NCBI RefSeq assembly: GCF_014650115.1
Contig: NZ_BMUI01000001.1
Location: 682,001 to 746,000 of the forward strand
Origin: Streptomyces olivaceoviridis
GTDB lineage: Bacteria > Actinomycetota > Actinomycetes > Streptomycetales > Streptomycetaceae
Direction: 5' to 3'
DNA: 64,000 nt
The position numbers and the translations under genes are program-made. The notes beneath the pieces were generated by a model, which was not told where the DNA came from, did not search any database, and saw only the letters and a program-made list of their open reading frames with translations. Below, piece by piece: positions 53,498 through 62,454 of the stretch (position 1 is its first letter; every line of letters begins with the position of its first letter).

Positions 53498-53829
53498 CTG
53501 AGCGGCGACGCGGTCCCGGACCTCCGTGCGTCCGACGCCGACCGTGACCGGGTCGCCGAGATCCTGCGGGACGCCCTGGCGGAGGGCCGCCTCGGCATGG
53601 GGGAGTTCGACGAGCGGCTGGAGGCGGCCTACAAGGCGCGGACGTACGGCGAGCCGGCGCCGCCGACCCGCGACCCGGCGCCGTCGCACCGGTCCTTGCC
53701 GTCTCCTTCGCCAAGGCCCCGGTGGCGGACGGTGGCCGGGCGCCCCCCGCGTGGTCATCGGTGGTGTCGCGTTCCGGGGTGGCGTGGGCGTGGGGCGCGA
53801 ACTCCCGCGTGGGCAACGGAAACGTCTGA
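53498..53829 (+). pseudogene. Broken DUF1707 protein gene
   Basis: In the same frame as the ATPase, after its stop, the sequence encodes a good DUF1707 helix-turn unit (LRASDADRDRVAEILRDALA, GEFDERLEAAYKARTYGEP). It has no proper start codon (only CTG 53498, or an internal ATG at 53597) and then loses frame. A piece in another frame (RVVIGGVAFRGGVGV) looks like a LiaF-type C-terminal domain. The gene is therefore truncated and frameshifted. Confidence 0.6.
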
Positions 53830-53864
53830 GGAAGCCGCGCTGAGCGCGCCCCTGCCGGCGACCC

Positions 53865-54257
53865 CTACGACGTGCAGACCTTGGTCAGCTCCCCCGCCGC
53901 GTCCGTCACCGGGCTGACGTCCGGCGTCTCGTCCCCGTTCCTGATGGCGGTGCGCACGTTGCCGACCGCCTTCTCCAGGTCGTCCACGGCCTTGTTCACA
54001 TCGGTGTTGTCCGTCTTGTCGCCGATCTTCCGCAGACTCTTCTCGATGGAGTCGAGGGACTCGTCGGCCTGGGAGGGGTCGTTCGCCGCGTTCTCCACGG
54101 CCTGCTGGAGATCGGTGACGTTGTCGGCGATGGCGTCGGCGGTCTGCACGCAGTCCAGCGCCTTGTCCACGGCGTCGCAGCCGGTCGTGAGGCCGGCGGC
54201 GAGCGCGGCGGTCGCTACGGCGGCGACAACGGTGAGTCGGCGTCGACTGGCGGCCAT
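53865..54257 (-). CDS. Small secreted lipoprotein, hypothetical
   Basis: A 130-residue protein. The signal peptide ends in a lipobox LTTGC (Cys27). The mature part is acidic and helical with heptad-like spacing (VTDLQQAVENAANDP, ESLDSIEKSLRKIGDK, VNKAVDDLEKAVGNVRTAIR), so it may form a coiled bundle on the membrane outer face. Four Cys in all. No known family recognised. Confidence 0.7.
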   Translation of the reverse strand: MAASRRRLTVVAAVATAALAAGLTTGCDAVDKALDCVQTADAIADNVTDLQQAVENAANDPSQADESLDSIEKSLRKIGDKTDNTDVNKAVDDLEKAVGNVRTAIRNGDETPDVSPVTDAAGELTKVCTS

Positions 54258-54372
54258 GGTGGTGTCCCTCCCCTGGTACGGCTGGCCGGGCGCACGCTGG
54301 TGAGCCGTGCGCCCGTACCCACTGGGACGCCGCCTGGGTCCGCCGGGTTGCCCCGCGGCCTTGGTGACTTCT

Positions 54373-55107
54373 TTACGCGCGCGTGGCCGCGAGTGCCGCC
54401 TGCTGGATCACGGCCAGTTCCCGGCAGCCGGTGACGGCGAGGTCGAGCAGGGCGTCGAGTTCCTCGCGGGCGAACGGCGCGGCCTCGGCGGTGCCCTGGA
54501 CCTCGACGAAGCGGCCGTCGCCGGTGCAGACGACGTTCATGTCGGTGTCGGCGCGCACGTCCTCCTCGTAGCAGAGGTCGAGCAGCGGGACCCCGCCGAC
54601 GATGCCCACGGAGACGGCGCTCACGGTGCCGGTGAGCGGCTGCCGGCCGGCCTTGATCAGCTTCTTGCCCTGGGCCCAGGCGACGGCGTCGGCGAGCGCG
54701 ACGTACGCGCCGGTGATGGCCGCCGTACGCGTGCCGCCGTCGGCCTGGAGGACGTCGCAGTCGAGGACGATGGTGTTCTCGCCGAGCGCCTTGTAGTCGA
54801 TGACGGCGCGCAGGGAGCGGCCGATGAGCCGGGAGATCTCGTGGGTGCGACCGCCGATCTTGCCCTTGACGGACTCGCGGTCGCCGCGGGTGTTGGTGGC
54901 GCGGGGCAGCATGGCGTACTCCGCGGTGACCCAGCCTTCGCCGCTGCCCTTGCGCCAGCGCGGGACGCCCTCGGTGACGGAGGCGGTGCAGAAGACCTTG
55001 GTGTCGCCGAAGGAGACGAGGACGGAGCCCTCGGCGTGCTTGCTCCATCCGCGTTCGATGGTGACGGGGCGGAGCTGTTCGGGGGTACGGCCGTCGATGC
55101 GAGACAT
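54373..55107 (-). CDS. rph: Ribonuclease PH
   Basis: A 244-residue phosphorolytic 3'-5' exoribonuclease that trims tRNA ends. Conserved pieces are [79 protein letters not shown] and [11 protein letters not shown]. Full family length. Confidence 0.95.
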   Translation of the reverse strand: MSRIDGRTPEQLRPVTIERGWSKHAEGSVLVSFGDTKVFCTASVTEGVPRWRKGSGEGWVTAEYAMLPRATNTRGDRESVKGKIGGRTHEISRLIGRSLRAVIDYKALGENTIVLDCDVLQADGGTRTAAITGAYVALADAVAWAQGKKLIKAGRQPLTGTVSAVSVGIVGGVPLLDLCYEEDVRADTDMNVVCTGDGRFVEVQGTAEAAPFAREELDALLDLAVTGCRELAVIQQAALAATRA

Positions 55108-55132
55108 GGCGACGAGCCTAGCCGCACACGGG

Positions 55133-55167
55133 GAAGGGGCTCCTCCGGTATCGGGAAGAGCCCCTTC
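55133..55167. terminator. Terminator between nagF and rph
   Basis: A perfect 10-bp stem, GAAGGGGCTC with GAGCCCCTTC, around a 15-base loop that contains a further small hairpin. It lies 19 bp after the nagF stop. Confidence 0.7.
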
Positions 55168-55185
55168 GGGGTGAACCGGTGCGGC

Positions 55186-55419
55186 TCACATCATGTCTTC
55201 GATCTCCGCGGCGATCGGGTCGGCGTCGGTGCCGATGACGACCTGGATGGCCGTGCCCATCTTGACGACGCCGTGGGCGCCGGCGGCCTTCAGGGCGGCG
55301 TCGTCGACCAGAGCGGGGTCGGACACCTCGGTGCGCAGCCGGGTGATGCAGCCCTCGATCTCCTCGATGTTGTCGATGCCACCGAGTCCGGCGACGATCT
55401 TCTCAGCCTTGCTGGCCAT
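55186..55419 (-). CDS. nagF: PTS EIIB component for N-acetylglucosamine
   Basis: A 77-residue phosphocarrier of the glucose-family PTS. The phosphorylated Cys24 is in the signature EGCITRLRTEV. It passes phosphate from EIIA to sugar entering through the EIIC protein encoded divergently. Placement beside two NagE-type EIIC genes and dre operators fits the Streptomyces NagF arrangement. Confidence 0.88.
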   Translation of the reverse strand: MASKAEKIVAGLGGIDNIEEIEGCITRLRTEVSDPALVDDAALKAAGAHGVVKMGTAIQVVIGTDADPIAAEIEDMM

Positions 55420-55537
55420 GTTCCCTCTCCCTGCTCCGAACCGCTTTGTCGCAGTAACCCACAGTTGGCCCATCTTCGCGAGCGGTCTTGCCGTCCGTGC
55501 CGAATGATGGCGATCACGACAGCGGAACCGTCCGTCG

Positions 55538-55553
55538 ACTGGTCTACACCACC
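55538..55553. promoter_or_regulatory. DasR-responsive element between nagF and nagE1
   Basis: ACTGGTCTACACCACC matches the dre consensus (ASTGGTCTAGACCAST) at nearly every position. It lies 22 bp before the nagE1 start and about 120 bp from nagF, so one repressor site may control both divergent genes. Confidence 0.85.
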
Positions 55554-55574
55554 GTGGGGAAGGTCGCCAAACCC

Positions 55575-56861
55575 ATGAGTGCAGAGAGTACGGCGCGTCC
55601 CGCCGGGGCCCGCTGGAACCGTCTGTTCCAGGGCATGCAGAAGATGGGCCGCAGCCTCCAGTTGCCCATCGCCGTGCTGCCGGCGGCGGGCATCCTGAAC
55701 CGGCTGGGGCAGCCGGACGTGTTCGGCGCGGACGGCCTGGGCTGGACCGACGTGTCCAAGGTGATGAGCGGGGCGGGCGGTGCGCTGCTGGACGGCCAAC
55801 TGGGGCTGCCGCTGCTGTTCTGCGTGGGCGTCGCGATCGGCATGGCGAAGAAGGCCGACGGTTCGACGGCGCTCGCCGCGGTGGCGGGTTTCCTCGTCTA
55901 CTACGGCGTCCTGCGGCAGTTCCCGGAGACCTGCCCGGCGGGCGCGAAGGTGGTCGCCACGGGCTGCCAGGCGGCGAACGGCACGGTGTCCGCGTACACC
56001 TACCAGAACCCGGGTGTCTTCGGCGGCATCGTCATGGGCCTGCTGGCCGCCTTCTTCTGGGCCCGCTACCACCGCACGAGGCTGGTCGACTGGCTGGGCT
56101 TCTTCAACGGGCGCCGACTGGTGCCGATCATCATGGCCTTCGTCGCGATCCTGTTCGCCGTGGTGTGCCTGTTCGTCTGGCCGCCGGTCGGCGGCGCCTT
56201 GGAGAGCTTCGGCGAGTGGCTGCGGGACGCCGGCTCCTGGGGCGCGGGCGTCTTCGGGGTCGCGAACCGGGCGCTGCTGGTGGTGGGCCTGCACCAGTTC
56301 CTGAACGTGCCCATCTGGTTCCAGTTCGGCAGCTACACCAAGCCCGACGGCACCGTGGTGCACGGCGACATCAACATGTTCCTCCAGGGCGACCCCGCCG
56401 CCGGACAGTTCACCTCGGGCTTCTTCCCGATCATGATGTTCGCGCTGCCGGCCGCCGCGCTGGCCATCACGCACTGCGCGCGGCCGGAACGCCGCAAGGA
56501 GGTCGGTGGCCTGATGCTGTCGGTCGCGCTGACCTCGTTCGTGACCGGCATCACCGAGCCGCTGGAGTACGCGTTCCTCTTCATCGCGCCCGGCCTGTAC
56601 GCCGTCCACGCGCTGCTGACCGGTGCGTCGATGGCGGTGACCTGGGCGCTGGGCGTGCACGACGGGTTCAGCTTCTCGGCGGGCCTGATCGACTACGTGA
56701 TCAACTGGAACCTGGCGACGAAACCGTGGGCGATCATCCCGATCGGCCTGTGCTTCGCGGCCGTGTACTACCTGGTGTTCCGCGTCGCGATCACGCGGTT
56801 CGACCTGCGGACGCCGGGGCGGGAGCCGGCGGACGAGGTGGAGGACGTCACCAGGGTGTGA
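55575..56861 (+). CDS. nagE1: PTS EIIC component, N-acetylglucosamine type (first copy)
   Basis: A 428-residue permease with about ten helices. Family blocks are QKMGRSLQLPIAVLPAAGIL, GLPLLFCVGVAIGMAKKADG, DWLGFFNGRRLVPI, FFPIMMFALPAAALAI and TGITEPLEYAFLF with the substrate-binding Glu. Compared with the second copy it has a longer loop with two Cys (FPETCPAGAKVVATGCQAA). ATG 55575 begins the hydrophilic head; no strong ribosome site is seen. Confidence 0.87.
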   Translation: MSAESTARPAGARWNRLFQGMQKMGRSLQLPIAVLPAAGILNRLGQPDVFGADGLGWTDVSKVMSGAGGALLDGQLGLPLLFCVGVAIGMAKKADGSTALAAVAGFLVYYGVLRQFPETCPAGAKVVATGCQAANGTVSAYTYQNPGVFGGIVMGLLAAFFWARYHRTRLVDWLGFFNGRRLVPIIMAFVAILFAVVCLFVWPPVGGALESFGEWLRDAGSWGAGVFGVANRALLVVGLHQFLNVPIWFQFGSYTKPDGTVVHGDINMFLQGDPAAGQFTSGFFPIMMFALPAAALAITHCARPERRKEVGGLMLSVALTSFVTGITEPLEYAFLFIAPGLYAVHALLTGASMAVTWALGVHDGFSFSAGLIDYVINWNLATKPWAIIPIGLCFAAVYYLVFRVAITRFDLRTPGREPADEVEDVTRV

Positions 56862-56929
56862 GGACACACGGCGTGTAGTCCGACGACAGCGGATTCGCGG
56901 GTTCCTTACGCCGCCTTCATCGTGCTACA

Positions 56930-56961
56930 ACAGGTCTACACCACAGGTGGTGTAGACCAGA
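56930..56961. promoter_or_regulatory. Double inverted DasR-responsive element upstream of nagE2
   Basis: Two dre cores face each other: GGTCTACACCAC, AG, GTGGTGTAGACC, a perfect 12-bp inverted repeat. Each half is a near-consensus site, so two DasR dimers could bind. It sits 57 bp before the start codon. Confidence 0.85.
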
Positions 56962-57017
56962 GACGCTGCCGTCCCCTTCCATGGTTCCCGGGCGGCGCCT
57001 TGCCCGATGGAGGAAGT

Positions 57018-58280
57018 ATGAGCACCGCCACCGAGACGGCGGCCCCGGCGGCCAAGCCGGGGAAGAAGCGGGGAGCAGGCCTGTTCCAGGGCTTGCAGAA
57101 GGTCGGTCGCAGCCTACAGCTCCCGATCGCTGTCCTGCCCGCGGCAGGCATCATGGTGCGCCTCGGCCAGGATGACATCTTCGGCAAGGACGGCCTGGGC
57201 TGGGACAAGGTCGCCGCCGTGTTCAACAACGCGGGCGGCGCGCTCACCGGCTCTCTTCCGCTGCTGTTCTGCATCGGTGTGGCCATCGGCTTCGCCAAGA
57301 AGTCCGACGGTTCGACGGCCCTCGCCGCGGTGGTCGGCTTCCTCGTCTACAGCAAGGTCCTCCAGGCCTTCCCGCTGACCGAGCAGCACATCGAAAAGGG
57401 CAAGATCGTCGAGGCGACGTACAACGACCCCGGCGTCCTCGGCGGCATCATCATGGGTCTGCTCGCGGCCGTGCTGTGGCAGCGGTTCCACCGCACCAAG
57501 CTCGTCGACTGGCTCGGCTTCTTCAACGGCCGCCGGCTCGTGCCGATCATCACGGCCTTCGTCGGCATCGTGCTGGGCGTCTTCTTCGGACTGGTCTGGG
57601 AGCCGATCGGCAACGGCATAGCGCACTTCGGCGAGTGGATGACCGGTCTCGGAGCGGGCGGCGCGGCCCTGTTCGGCGCCGTGAACCGCGCACTCATCCC
57701 GGTCGGCATGCACCAGTTCGTCAACACCGTGGCGTGGTTCCAGCTCGGCGACTTCAAGAACGCCTCGGGTGAGATCGTGCACGGCGACATCACCCGGTTC
57801 CTCGCCGGTGACCCGTCCGCCGGTCTCTTCCAGACCGGTTTCTTCCCGATCATGATGTTCGGCCTGCCGGCCGCCGCGCTCGCCATCGCCCACTGCGCCC
57901 GTCCCGAGCGCCGCAAGGCCGTGCTCGGCATGATGGTCTCGCTCGCGCTGACCTCGTTCGTCACCGGCGTCACCGAGCCGATCGAGTTCTCCTTCATGTT
58001 CGTCGCGCCGCTGCTGTACGTCCTGCACGCCGTGCTCACCGCCGTGTCGATGGCCGTCACGTGGGGCCTGGGCGCGCACGCCGGGTTCAACTTCTCCGCC
58101 GGCCTGATCGACTACGCCCTCAACTGGCACCTGGCGACCAAGCCATGGCTGATCATCCCGGTCGGCCTCGTCTTCGGCGCGATCTACTACGTGACCTTCC
58201 GGTTCGCCATCCTCAAGTTCGACCTCAAGACCCCGGGCCGCGAACCCGAGGACGAGGTCGAGGACCTCGCGAAGGCGTGA
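57018..58280 (+). CDS. nagE2: PTS EIIC component, N-acetylglucosamine permease
   Basis: A 420-residue membrane permease, paralogue of the previous gene. Shared blocks are VGRSLQLPIAVLPAAGIMVR, PLLFCIGVAIGFAKKSDG, DWLGFFNGRRLVPI, FFPIMMFGLPAAALAIAHCA and TGVTEPIEFSFMF. GGAGGA lies four bases before ATG 57018. In S. coelicolor the corresponding gene is the main N-acetylglucosamine transporter. Its control by paired dre sites fits that role. Confidence 0.92.
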   Translation: MSTATETAAPAAKPGKKRGAGLFQGLQKVGRSLQLPIAVLPAAGIMVRLGQDDIFGKDGLGWDKVAAVFNNAGGALTGSLPLLFCIGVAIGFAKKSDGSTALAAVVGFLVYSKVLQAFPLTEQHIEKGKIVEATYNDPGVLGGIIMGLLAAVLWQRFHRTKLVDWLGFFNGRRLVPIITAFVGIVLGVFFGLVWEPIGNGIAHFGEWMTGLGAGGAALFGAVNRALIPVGMHQFVNTVAWFQLGDFKNASGEIVHGDITRFLAGDPSAGLFQTGFFPIMMFGLPAAALAIAHCARPERRKAVLGMMVSLALTSFVTGVTEPIEFSFMFVAPLLYVLHAVLTAVSMAVTWGLGAHAGFNFSAGLIDYALNWHLATKPWLIIPVGLVFGAIYYVTFRFAILKFDLKTPGREPEDEVEDLAKA

Positions 58281-58304
58281 GGCCGGCCGCCACGGCATGA
58301 CAAA

Positions 58305-58332
58305 GGCCCCCGGAGCCGACGCTCCGGGGGCC
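58305..58332. terminator. Bidirectional terminator after nagE2
   Basis: A perfect 12-bp stem, GGCCCCCGGAGC with GCTCCGGGGGCC, around CGAC. It serves nagE2 and the convergent MBL-fold gene. Confidence 0.88.
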
Positions 58333-58354
58333 TCGTCGTGCGCGGACGGTGCTG

Positions 58355-59107
58355 TCAGATCTCGTACGTCTGCCGCGGCGCCGCCAGGTGTACCGACCCG
58401 GTGAACACCTCACGGGCGTCCCGCAGGTTCACCTCGGGGTCGGTCCACGGCGGGATGTGGGTGAGGACGAGCCGCCGCGCGCCCGCGCGGGCCGCCGTCT
58501 CCCCCGCCTCGCGGCCGTTGAGGTGCAGGTCGGGAATGCTCTCCTTGCCGTGCGTGAACGCGGCCTCGCACAGGAACAGATCGGTGTCCCGGGCCAGCTC
58601 GTCCAGCGCCGCGGTGACGCCGGTGTCGCCGGAGTACGTCAGGGACTTCCCGCCGTGCTCGATCCGGATGCCGTACGCCTCCACGGGGTGGCGGACCCGC
58701 TCGGTGTGCACGGTGAACGGGCCGATCTCGAACGTGGACGGCTTGACCGTGTGGAAGTCGAAGACCTCGCTCATCGAGGAGGCGGAAGGGGTGTCCGCGT
58801 AGGCCGTGGTCAGGCGGTGCTCGGTGCCTTCGGGGCCGTAGACCGGGAGGGGATCGCACCGGCCGCCGTCATAGCGGTAGTAGCGCGCCACGAAGTACGC
58901 GCACATGTCGATGCAGTGATCGGCGTGCAGATGGCTGAGGAAGATCGCGTCGAGGTCGTAGAGACCGCAGTGGCGCTGCAACTCTCCGAGGGCGCCGTTG
59001 CCCATGTCGAGGAGCAGCCGGAAGCCGTCGGCCTCGACGAGGTAGCTCGAACAGGCCGATTCAGCGGACGGGAACGACCCCGAGCAGCCGACGACGGTGA
59101 GCTTCAT
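58355..59107 (-). CDS. MBL-fold metallo-hydrolase (RNase Z-like/phosphodiesterase type)
   Basis: A 250-residue metallo-beta-lactamase-fold enzyme. The metal motif is HLHADH (His59, His61, Asp63, His64), with a further His in VRHPVEAYGIRIEH, an Asp in LTYSGDTG and His in LVLTHIPPW. The short form without an exosite arm fits phosphodiesterase-like members rather than true RNase Z. The ATG at 59107 begins the conserved strand KLTVVGCSGSFP. Confidence 0.85.
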   Translation of the reverse strand: MKLTVVGCSGSFPSAESACSSYLVEADGFRLLLDMGNGALGELQRHCGLYDLDAIFLSHLHADHCIDMCAYFVARYYRYDGGRCDPLPVYGPEGTEHRLTTAYADTPSASSMSEVFDFHTVKPSTFEIGPFTVHTERVRHPVEAYGIRIEHGGKSLTYSGDTGVTAALDELARDTDLFLCEAAFTHGKESIPDLHLNGREAGETAARAGARRLVLTHIPPWTDPEVNLRDAREVFTGSVHLAAPRQTYEI

Positions 59108-59345
59108 GAAGCAGAAACCTCCGTAGGCGGGTAACCGGTGGGCGGGACGTAAACCCCTTGCGGGGCGGGGGCTGTCGGGGGTCGTGCGGTTCGTCGAGAG
59201 TAAGGCGCGAAAGCACGGGTCGCTCCACCGCCAGGGGCCGTTGTGGGCGAACTCACCTGTGCTGTCACCGGTTCGGCTGGACGCGGGGCGCACCAGGGTC
59301 GGAAGAGGGCGCGCGAGGTCCGGCGCGCGCCGGTAACGTCGTCGT

Positions 59346-59804
59346 ATGGACACGTCCTGGTGGCTGGCGCTCGCGGCGGTGGTACTGCTCGCACTGGTCG
59401 CCACGCTCGTCGACGGCTGGGGCCGCGGTCACCGGCCCGGCGGACGACGCGTGCGGCCCCCGGGCCGGCCGGGCCCGCGGACGGCACCCGCCGTACGGCC
59501 CTGCCCCGGGGACATCTGGTGGGCGGAGGTCCCCTACGAGGACCGGGCCGAGGCGAAGGACCGGCCCTGTCTGGTGCTGGCCGTGCGCGGCAACCGGGCC
59601 ACCGTCGCGAAGATCACGAGCAAGTACCACGACGAGCGCTGCGGGGTGATCCCGCTGCCGCCCGGCGCGGTCGGCGACACCCAGGGGCGGCCCAGCTTCC
59701 TGGAGACCGACGAGCTGCGCGAGGTCCCGGTGGACGGCTTCCGCCGCCGGGTGGGCGTGGTCGACCCGGTCCTGTGGGACCAGGTACGGCACCTGGCGGG
59801 CTAG
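59346..59804 (+). CDS. PemK/MazF-fold protein with N-terminal membrane anchor
   Basis: A 152-residue protein. Residues 5-24 form a transmembrane helix, followed by a basic Pro/Arg linker and a PemK/MazF domain (CPGDIWWAEVPYEDR, DRPCLVLAVRGNRATVAKIT, then DEL and RRVGVVDPVLWDQVRHLAG). MazF toxins cleave mRNA as soluble dimers, but no antitoxin gene is adjacent and the anchor is unusual. It may be a domesticated membrane nuclease or an inactive binder. Confidence 0.8.
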   Translation: MDTSWWLALAAVVLLALVATLVDGWGRGHRPGGRRVRPPGRPGPRTAPAVRPCPGDIWWAEVPYEDRAEAKDRPCLVLAVRGNRATVAKITSKYHDERCGVIPLPPGAVGDTQGRPSFLETDELREVPVDGFRRRVGVVDPVLWDQVRHLAG

Positions 59805-59812
59805 AGGGCGCC

Positions 59813-60274
59813 TCAGCTCACGCGCACCGTGACCGTCCAGTCCTCGATGGCCTTGCAGGAGACCTGGCCCGGTGCGGTCGGCTCGGCGCACAGCGGGCGG
59901 GACGACGTGAGCCTCACCGTGCCGGCCGCCACCGCCCGGTACGCGGCCGTGGCGTCACCCGGCTGGAGTACGAAGCCCGCGTTGACGGCCTTCAGTCCCG
60001 TACCGCTCACGGCGACCGGCTGCCAGGGGCGGGCCCTGGTGCCGTCCAGGGTGAGCCGGACCTCGCCGCCCTCGGTCACGCAGACGGTACGGCCGTGATC
60101 GGCGGCCGTCAGCTCCACGTGCCCGGTGCAGTCACCGGCGGACCGGGTGGGCGACGGCGTGCCCGTGCGGGCCGGCGCCGACACCTTGTCGCTGCTCCCG
60201 GTGTCCTGCTGGGAGCCGCAGCCCGCGAGGAGCAGCGCTGCCGCCGCGGGGGCGAGGAGCGTCGTACGGCGCAT
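59813..60274 (-). CDS. Secreted lipoprotein, hypothetical
   Basis: A 153-residue protein. The signal peptide ends in the lipobox LLLAGC (Cys19). A Ser/Thr-rich linker (GSSDKVSAPARTGTPSPT) precedes a small beta domain (GHVELTAADHGRTVCVTEGG, VQ-type strands, TVRLTSSRPLCAE) with four Cys. It resembles secreted beta-sandwich proteins of unknown function. Confidence 0.7.
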   Translation of the reverse strand: MRRTTLLAPAAAALLLAGCGSQQDTGSSDKVSAPARTGTPSPTRSAGDCTGHVELTAADHGRTVCVTEGGEVRLTLDGTRARPWQPVAVSGTGLKAVNAGFVLQPGDATAAYRAVAAGTVRLTSSRPLCAEPTAPGQVSCKAIEDWTVTVRVS

Positions 60275-60356
60275 GGGGTCCGCCTTTCTGCCGGAGTCCT
60301 GGTACGGATGTGACGTACCACCGGCGCGCGCGGATCCACCGCTTCGGCGACGGGCG

Positions 60357-61313
<957 letters not shown>

Positions 61314-61324
61314 TCAGCGACCGA

Positions 61325-61603
61325 TCAGCGCATGCCGCCGGCGACGGCCGGCAGGATCGTGACGTTGTCGCCGTCGGACAGCTTGGTGTTGATGCCGTCC
61401 AGGAAGCGGACGTCCTCGTCGTTGAGGTACACGTTGACGAAGCGGCGCAGCTGGTCGCCGTCCACGATGCGGGCCTGGATGCCCGCGTGCCGCGACTCCA
61501 GGTCGGCGAACAGCTCGGCGAGGGTGCTCCCGCTGCCCTCCACCGCCTTCTGACCGTCGGTGTACTGGCGGAGGATGGTGGGGATGCGGACCTCGATGGC
61601 CAT
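61325..61603 (-). CDS. cysO: CysO, MoaD/ThiS-type sulfur carrier protein
   Basis: A 92-residue ubiquitin-fold carrier. The C-terminus reads LPAVAGGMR: the reactive Gly-Gly is followed by two extra residues, whereas the active form must end in Gly-Gly. The neighbouring Mec protease could remove them. Core features are RIPTILRQYTDGQKAVEGSG, FVNVYLNDEDVRFLDG and LSDGDNVTILPAVAGG. AGGAG lies upstream. Cotranscribed with cysM. Confidence 0.9.
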   Translation of the reverse strand: MAIEVRIPTILRQYTDGQKAVEGSGSTLAELFADLESRHAGIQARIVDGDQLRRFVNVYLNDEDVRFLDGINTKLSDGDNVTILPAVAGGMR

Positions 61604-61691
61604 GGTTGCGGGCTCCTGTCAGGAAGTGTCGGAAGGTGTGGGCACGCAGCGGGGCACGCCGCGGCTCACGGCCGTACGGCGGCGGGGGACG

Positions 61692-61787
61692 TCAACAGAT
61701 GGCGCTGTTCAGCCTGCACAGATCGACGTGCAGCCGCGCCACGAGCAGCGTGCCCGGCGCCTTCTCGCTCACGTCGTTCAGAACCAT
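61692..61787 (-). CDS. Short leader peptide of the cysO-cysM operon
   Basis: A 31-residue frame starting at ATG 61787: MVLNDVSEKAPGTLLVARLH, then VDLCRLNSAIC. It ends with two Cys codons, the last just before the stop, and lies about 90 bp upstream of cysO on the same strand. The C-terminal pattern HVDLCRL-x-SAIC is shared by leader peptides before sulfur genes in Streptomyces. Ribosome stalling at Cys codons under cysteine shortage would fit attenuation. Confidence 0.75.
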   Translation of the reverse strand: MVLNDVSEKAPGTLLVARLHVDLCRLNSAIC

Positions 61788-61866
61788 GGGTTCATCGTAT
61801 CGATTCCCGGTCCGGGTCCCCGAGTGTGATTCCACATCCCGGACGGAATCCGACCGATGACTGAGA

Positions 61867-62289
61867 TCAGTACGCCTCGACGACCTTGACCTCCTCCTCG
61901 GTGACCTCCCCTTCCAGGATCCGGAAGGAGCGGAACTGGAACTCTCCGGCGCCGTCGGTGTCGGCGGTGGACACCAGGACGTAGTGCGCGCCGGGCTCGT
62001 TGGCGTAGCTGATGTCGGTCCGGGAGGGGTACGCCTCGGTCGCGGTGTGGGAGTGGTAGATGATCACCGGCTCCTCGTCGCGGTCGTCCAGCTCGCGGTA
62101 GAGCTTGAGCAGGTCCTGCGAGTCGAACTCGTAGAAGGTGGGCGAGCGGGCCGCGTTGAGCATCGGGACGAAGCGCTCGGGGCGGCCGGAGCCCACCGGC
62201 CCGGCGACCACGCCGCACGCCTCGTCGGGGTGGTCCTCGCGCGCGTGGGCGACGATCTGGTCGTGGAGCGCCTGGGTGATGGTCAGCAT
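61867..62289 (-). CDS. mec: Mec-type JAMM metallopeptidase
   Basis: A 140-residue zinc peptidase. The JAMM motif is complete: Glu23 in HPDEACGVV and His79-Ser-His81 followed by Asp92 (YHSHTATEAYPSRTD). In mycobacteria this enzyme releases cysteine from the CysO adduct. It may also trim CysO here. Upstream of the leader peptide and on the same strand, so part of the cysteine unit. Confidence 0.9.
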   Translation of the reverse strand: MLTITQALHDQIVAHAREDHPDEACGVVAGPVGSGRPERFVPMLNAARSPTFYEFDSQDLLKLYRELDDRDEEPVIIYHSHTATEAYPSRTDISYANEPGAHYVLVSTADTDGAGEFQFRSFRILEGEVTEEEVKVVEAY

Positions 62290-62309
62290 GGGGGTCAGGA
62301 TAAGCAGAG

Positions 62310-62346
62310 GGGCCGTCCCGTACCGAGGGGTGGTACGGGACGGCCC
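62310..62346 (-). terminator. Terminator between the permease and mec
   Basis: A perfect 15-bp stem, GGGCCGTCCCGTACC with GGTACGGGACGGCCC, around a 7-base loop. It isolates the permease transcript from mec. Confidence 0.85.
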
Positions 62347-62420
62347 ACATGCCGGACGCCCTGAGCGGCGGTCGCCGGGGGCGCCACGAGAGCTCCCGAC
62401 GGCCGGACGTCCTTTCCGGA

Positions 62421-62450
62421 TGGTCTTCCGGTGTCTTCCGGTGTCTTCCG
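62421..62450. repeat. 10-bp tandem repeat GTGTCTTCCG, three copies
   Basis: Three head-to-tail copies (first with one change) lie four bases beyond the permease stop codon, echoing the other 3'-end repeats in this window. Confidence 0.85.
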
Positions 62451-62454
62451 GGGG

